From T3Sed10-241 sp036796255 (lineage in GTDB: Bacteria; Bacteroidota; Bacteroidia; Flavobacteriales_D; Cryomorphaceae), in contig DAIRDH010000068.1 in assembly GCA_036796255.1 (NCBI GenBank), positions 1-16,115 of the forward strand: a DNA stretch of 16,115 nt, given 5' to 3'. Shown here piece after piece: positions 12,610 to 16,115 of the stretch. Positions within the stretch are counted from its first letter, which is position 1, and every line of letters starts with the position of its first letter. A program made the translations under genes and the position numbers. Below the pieces are notes generated by a model. It was not told the DNA's origin. It saw nothing but the letters and a program-made list of their open reading frames with translations, and did not search any database.

Positions 12610-12640
12610 CAAAGATAAACCAATTAGCGTTGCGCACAAA
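12610..12640 (-). promoter_or_regulatory. consensus Bacteroidetes promoter for the anti-SD small RNA
   Basis: The minus strand reads TTTG (12640-12637), exactly 19 bases, then TATCTTTG (12617-12610). This matches both halves and the optimal spacing of the Bacteroidetes sigma-A consensus TTTG-N19-TAnnTTTG. It is the best promoter in the window and has no plausible protein-coding gene behind it. Confidence 0.8.
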
Positions 12641-12734
12641 TCCGCAACCACAAGGAGACAGATATCCTGGCAGCAGTCGTGACTGATGCCCACCTGTCAT
12701 AAATCAATCAAATTTCAAACCAATACACCTTGTT

Positions 12735-13772
12735 TTGATTTATCGCTTTATTTTTTTTCTGTGTTTACAATGTTTCGCTCTTGTTGCATTTTCTCAGCCT
12801 TTGAATCTTGTACCCAATGGGGGATTTGAAGAAAGGTTAGAATGTATTTACAATGACGGCATTCTTCCTGATGCTCCACCGTGGTTTAATCCAATGGATC
12901 CTCAGTACATCGATCAGGCGACTCCCGATTTGTTTCATGCATGTGCAATAATTGTTGAGGAGCCGTGTCCTTACCCTGAAGATGCCAATACAAATGCATG
13001 GCTTTATGGGGTTCCTACTAATTTTTTGGGTTGTGAAGCTCCATACGAGGGTCAAGGGTATACCGGAGCTTTTTTTTTCATACCTAATATTGACAATCAG
13101 CTTGATGGATACCGTGAGTATCTCGCAGTTCGCTTAATTGAACCTATGCAGTCGGGCATGGTTTACGGTGTAAGCATGCAAGTATCTCTGGCAGAAAGGG
13201 CAACGCACGCTATCTGGAATGTACAGGTTTTGTTTTCGCCCGACAGCCTGGTGCAGGAAACTACTCAATACATGAATTACCAGCCCCAATTAAGCGCAAC
13301 TACTGGAGAATACATTGACAACAAAGTAGGTTGGACGGAATTGTCGTGGAGCTACGTAGCTGAAGGTGGTGAAGAGTACATGTATATCGGAAATTTTCAA
13401 CCGGATTCAGAAACAGATACCATCAGGGTAATAGATTGGCAAATATGGCATTATGAAAATTCAGCTTATTACTATATTGATGACGTGAAAGTAATCACTC
13501 AAACATTGAGTAATCATGATGAAAGCTCGGGCCTGAAGACTAATTGCTATCCAAATCCAGTTTCAACAAGTTTAACAGTTGAAATACAAGGAGGTAATTC
13601 AGGATATTGGACTTATAGAGTGCTGTCTATCGAAGGGCGTATTCTTTCTCAAGGCATGAACATTGGTAATAAAGCTCATATAGATTTCACCAATTTTAAG
13701 GAAGGATTGTACATTCTGAAATTGGAAAAACATCCGGGACACGTAGAGACCAGAAAAATTTTGAAGCGATAA
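12735..13772 (+). CDS. T9SS-secreted surface protein with type A sorting domain
   Basis: A 345-residue secreted protein. No ATG precedes the signal peptide in this frame; the stop at 12699 leaves only TTG at 12735 (or a non-standard codon) as start, giving IYRFIFFLCLQCFALVAFSQ with cleavage before or after that Gln. The body begins NLVPNGGFEE and continues TPDLFHAC, VPTNFLGC, REYLAVRL and YGVSMQVSLAERA, a beta-rich domain often found at the start of Bacteroidota cell-surface proteins. The last about 80 residues, from CYPNPVSTSLTVEIQGG to LYILKLEKHPGHVETRKILKR in two parts (CYPNPVSTSL and TRKILKR), form a T9SS C-terminal sorting domain. This routes the protein across the outer membrane, where the domain is removed. 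Ligand unknown. The second T9SS gene begins 31 bases later, so an operon is likely. Confidence 0.88.
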   Translation: MIYRFIFFLCLQCFALVAFSQPLNLVPNGGFEERLECIYNDGILPDAPPWFNPMDPQYIDQATPDLFHACAIIVEEPCPYPEDANTNAWLYGVPTNFLGCEAPYEGQGYTGAFFFIPNIDNQLDGYREYLAVRLIEPMQSGMVYGVSMQVSLAERATHAIWNVQVLFSPDSLVQETTQYMNYQPQLSATTGEYIDNKVGWTELSWSYVAEGGEEYMYIGNFQPDSETDTIRVIDWQIWHYENSAYYYIDDVKVITQTLSNHDESSGLKTNCYPNPVSTSLTVEIQGGNSGYWTYRVLSIEGRILSQGMNIGNKAHIDFTNFKEGLYILKLEKHPGHVETRKILKR

Positions 13773-13803
13773 ATCATTGAGGTGTTTGTCAAAACAAAAC
13801 ACC

Positions 13804-15663
13804 ATGAAAACCAAAATAAAAGTTGCCAGTTTACTTATTTTAATTAGTTTCTTATCCAATCCGCTACAGGCCCAGTGGGATCTGAATGGCAACCCTGTTG
13901 CTCCCGGGCAATTTCTTGGGTCAACCAATAATGGACTCCTTGATCTGCGACAGAACAACACTACACGAACAAGGTATCAAAATGTGGTATGGCAAGGGCA
14001 CAATAACGCGCCTGCTGTCACAAATGCCAATAGGATACATTATGGGCTCAATGGTAACAATCAAGTACCCTTCAGCATCATGCACCTGGGCCAGAACATC
14101 ACCCAAAACCTCTACCGCAGGTGGATGAACGTTGGGACTACTTACGGAGCTGGCTCAGACATCATGTACGCCGGTTTGCTACAGAGCCCAACTCAACAAT
14201 CGAATGCTTCAACAGTTGACGCTGTCATAGCTTGGGGCTGCAATGACGATAATTTCGCTCCGCAGAACGGACCGGACAATTTCCGTTTTTTGTTCATTGC
14301 TCCAACCAACCTTAACAACAATCCAGGACCAAGCTCCTCACAAGGAAGGGAGACCATGCGGATCACTCCTATGGGCAATGTGGGAATTGGTGACTTTAGC
14401 ACTATGCCAGAGGGTATTGGCCTTACTTATGGGCAACCTCGTGCTCGGCTAGATGTGCAATTCATAAACACAATCCCACTGAATACAGATAATACCGCCA
14501 TCAATGCATTTAATAATGTAGTAACAAACGACGGTCCTGTGTTAGCGAAGCGAGGCATTAATGCCGTGGTAAGAAATACCATCGGCGAGAACGTCAATCA
14601 AGCTATTGCTGGTGAATTTTTTGCTACAGAGGCTAACACGAATATCGGCGTTCGAGCTGACGTAGTCGGTATTGGAGGCAACTCAACTGGGGTAATTGGC
14701 ACTGCAATTCTCGTTGATGGCGACAGTCAACATATAGGTGTTCAGGGTTTCGCAAGAGGAGCTTCACAAAATATTGGTGTTGATGCTTTTGCAGGTCAGT
14801 TTCAGCAAGGTGCCTTTGCTGCAGCTGTGAACGGAAACTCTGGTGGTGGCAGTGGACTTGCCAACTCATGGGCAGGGTTTTTCAATGGCGATGTCTTCAG
14901 CTTGGGCACCTACTTTGGCAGTGATGAGGCTTTGAAGCAAAATGTCGAAGCAATTGAAAATGCTACATCTGTTCTGCAACAAATTCAGCCCAAATCATAC
15001 CAATACAACCAAGACCTGGATGCATTCTCCCTGAGTACAGGTATCCAATATGGTGTAATTGCACAACAACTCGAAGAGGTATTGCCTGAACTGGTGGCGG
15101 ACATCACCACTCCGACGCGTTACACTGAAGAGGGTGAAATAATTGAGGGGACAGCCTTTAAAGCTGTGCGCTACAATGATTTAATTGCCATACTGATAGC
15201 TGGGTTTCAAGAGCAGAGTAGTGTTATTGCCAGCCAAGAAGAACAACTGAGCGCATTGGAGGAACAGGTAGAGCTACAAGCAAGTCAAATTTCTGAGATG
15301 CAAGCAAGCCTTTCTGAAGCCTTAATAGCGATGGATCAAGCCAAGAATAATATGGAAAATTGCTGTTTGAACAAGCCATCCGGCAGTGCTATGCCTTCAT
15401 CTGGGTCAATTCAATTGGAGCAAAATATTCCAAATCCCTTTGACCAACAAACAAGGATCAACTTCACATTGGACAGTGACGCCCGAGTGATTCTTGAAAT
15501 CAGTGATAGCAATGGGCGTAAGCTTGAGCGCCTAATCGATGGTAACCTAGGAGCAGGCAGCCACAGCACATTATGGGATGGCAGTCGTCACAGCCCAGGC
15601 ATGTACTATTACAGTTTATTTGCCAATGGTGAATTGCTCACCAAAAAAATGATCAAGAGATAG
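13804..15663 (+). CDS. T9SS-secreted protein with Peptidase_S74 chaperone domain
   Basis: I choose the ATG at 13804; an in-frame TTG at 13777 would precede the signal peptide MKTKIKVASLLILISFLSNP (cleavage near QAQ-W). The protein has 619 residues. Residues about 25-370 are a glycine- and asparagine-rich beta region resembling tail-fibre or adhesin shafts. At about 371-470 lies a Peptidase_S74 (endosialidase chaperone) domain: GSDEALKQNV, IQPKSYQYN, YGVIAQQLEEVLPELV, AVRYNDLIAILIAGFQEQ. The autocleavage pair S373 and K378 has the same five-residue spacing as Ser911/Lys916 of phage K1F endosialidase. A coiled coil follows (about 470-519) and then a T9SS sorting domain (IPNPF...GMYYYSLFANGELLTKK, 535-619). 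It is likely a trimeric surface fibre. A terminator lies just downstream. Confidence 0.9.
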   Translation: MKTKIKVASLLILISFLSNPLQAQWDLNGNPVAPGQFLGSTNNGLLDLRQNNTTRTRYQNVVWQGHNNAPAVTNANRIHYGLNGNNQVPFSIMHLGQNITQNLYRRWMNVGTTYGAGSDIMYAGLLQSPTQQSNASTVDAVIAWGCNDDNFAPQNGPDNFRFLFIAPTNLNNNPGPSSSQGRETMRITPMGNVGIGDFSTMPEGIGLTYGQPRARLDVQFINTIPLNTDNTAINAFNNVVTNDGPVLAKRGINAVVRNTIGENVNQAIAGEFFATEANTNIGVRADVVGIGGNSTGVIGTAILVDGDSQHIGVQGFARGASQNIGVDAFAGQFQQGAFAAAVNGNSGGGSGLANSWAGFFNGDVFSLGTYFGSDEALKQNVEAIENATSVLQQIQPKSYQYNQDLDAFSLSTGIQYGVIAQQLEEVLPELVADITTPTRYTEEGEIIEGTAFKAVRYNDLIAILIAGFQEQSSVIASQEEQLSALEEQVELQASQISEMQASLSEALIAMDQAKNNMENCCLNKPSGSAMPSSGSIQLEQNIPNPFDQQTRINFTLDSDARVILEISDSNGRKLERLIDGNLGAGSHSTLWDGSRHSPGMYYYSLFANGELLTKKMIKR

Positions 15664-15691
15664 ATTTTCTCAAGGTCATTTTGATTTTCAG

Positions 15692-15723
15692 GAGCTGTCT
15701 CAATTTTTGAGGCAGCTCTTTTT
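15692..15723 (+). terminator. intrinsic terminator after the S74/T9SS gene
   Basis: GAGCTGTCTCA pairs with TGAGGCAGCTC (one T-G wobble) around loop ATTTT, followed by five T, 28 bases after the stop codon. It ends the T9SS gene pair and separates it from the convergent folP. Confidence 0.9.
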
Positions 15724-15750
15724 CTTATGGAGAAACATTTTTGTGGACTT

Positions 15751-16115
15751 TTAAATCTGGGTGATATACTTCTCAGACCTCTCCCACAAAACCACCGCCT
15801 CCCTCGCTTCTTTTACATCGTGTACCCTTAATATTTGCGCGCCTCGCTCCAAGGCCAGCATGTGCAGTGCGGTGCTGCCGTTGAGGGCCTCGCCGGGGCT
15901 GCTATCGAGGGTACGCCATACCATGCCTTTTCTGGAAAGGCCCACCAAAAGCGGGGCTTGCAATACCTGCAACTCCCGCAGGCGCATGAGCAATTCAAAA
16001 TTGTGCTCCATCGTTTTGGCAAAGCCAAATCCCGGATCTACAATCACATCGGCAATACCCAGGGCGTAGAGGCTGTTCAATTTTGCGGAAAGCTCCAGCA
16101 CCACTTCATTGACCA
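15751..16115 (-). CDS. folP: dihydropteroate synthase, C-terminal part (gene runs off the window)
   Basis: Dihydropteroate synthase condenses para-aminobenzoate with 6-hydroxymethyl-7,8-dihydropterin diphosphate in folate synthesis and is the target of sulfonamides. Only the last 120 residues are here; the frame stays open to the window edge (VNEVVLEL...), so the start lies beyond 16115. Conserved motifs are IVDPGFGFAKTMEHNFELL (pterin-binding Asp and Lys region), LLVGLSRKGM, NGSTALHMLALERGA and ILRVHDVKEA near the end, where the RVHDV motif is typical. The canonical SRKS/SRKR-type loop reads SRKG here. It is convergent with the T9SS pair. Identification is firm. Confidence 0.95.
   Translation of the reverse strand, partial: VNEVVLELSAKLNSLYALGIADVIVDPGFGFAKTMEHNFELLMRLRELQVLQAPLLVGLSRKGMVWRTLDSSPGEALNGSTALHMLALERGAQILRVHDVKEAREAVVLWERSEKYITQI

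Noticed and set aside
12454..12693. 79-residue minus-strand protein over the small RNA locus
   Set aside because: It begins upstream of the promoter and runs through the terminator; the sequence has no recognisable domain.
13777..13803. TTG-initiated start of the S74/T9SS protein
   Set aside because: The ATG at 13804 begins directly at a standard lysine-rich signal peptide.

Overview
The window looks like a chromosomal segment of a Bacteroidota bacterium, most likely Flavobacteriales-like and possibly a draft or metagenome assembly. Four things point there. Two proteins end in type IX secretion (T9SS) sorting domains. Several intergenic regions carry the Bacteroidetes sigma-A promoter signature TAnnTTTG, in one case with TTTG exactly 19 bases upstream. 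There is a YpdA-type (bacillithiol-linked) flavoprotein. Shine-Dalgarno sites are weak or absent in front of most genes. The 100-base run of N, flanked by an exact 55-base duplication, shows that the sequence is a scaffold of short-read contigs.

Left part (1-3424, + strand): surE (its A of ATG lies just outside the window), a small three-helix membrane protein overlapping surE, lpxB (lipid A disaccharide synthase) and a SpoIID/LytB-domain exported protein. The first three are tightly coupled and probably one operon; the SpoIID gene follows after 37 bases. After the gap (3470-3569) lies a non-coding stretch with two different inverted-repeat elements, then trmD-rplS on the minus strand with a terminator after rplS.

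Middle (5150-10277, + strand): a back-to-back promoter pair divides trmD from an exported TPR protein, which is followed by a large exported protein with WG repeats. Next are a group II PLP-dependent decarboxylase of the glutamate/aspartate/sulfinoalanine family, preceded by a -7 promoter element and a 14-base perfect palindrome, and a Dps ferritin-like protein.

Right part (10278-16115): base composition looks more AT-rich. The 784-base gap between dps and ypdA holds three copies of an about 90-nt non-coding unit. Each has a GGAG/CTCC hairpin, three TGGTTA-type motifs at strict 13 and 12 base spacing, and an intrinsic terminator. I consider these small RNA genes or a repeated RNA regulatory element. 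On the minus strand at 12526-12640 sits a complete small transcription unit: a consensus promoter, about 79 nt of RNA and an intrinsic terminator. The 5' part of that RNA copies 12 bases of the 16S rRNA 3' end, the anti-Shine-Dalgarno. These two RNA loci are the most unusual content of the window. They are followed by two T9SS cargo proteins, one with a Peptidase_S74 autoprocessing chaperone domain, and by the C-terminal part of folP on the minus strand.
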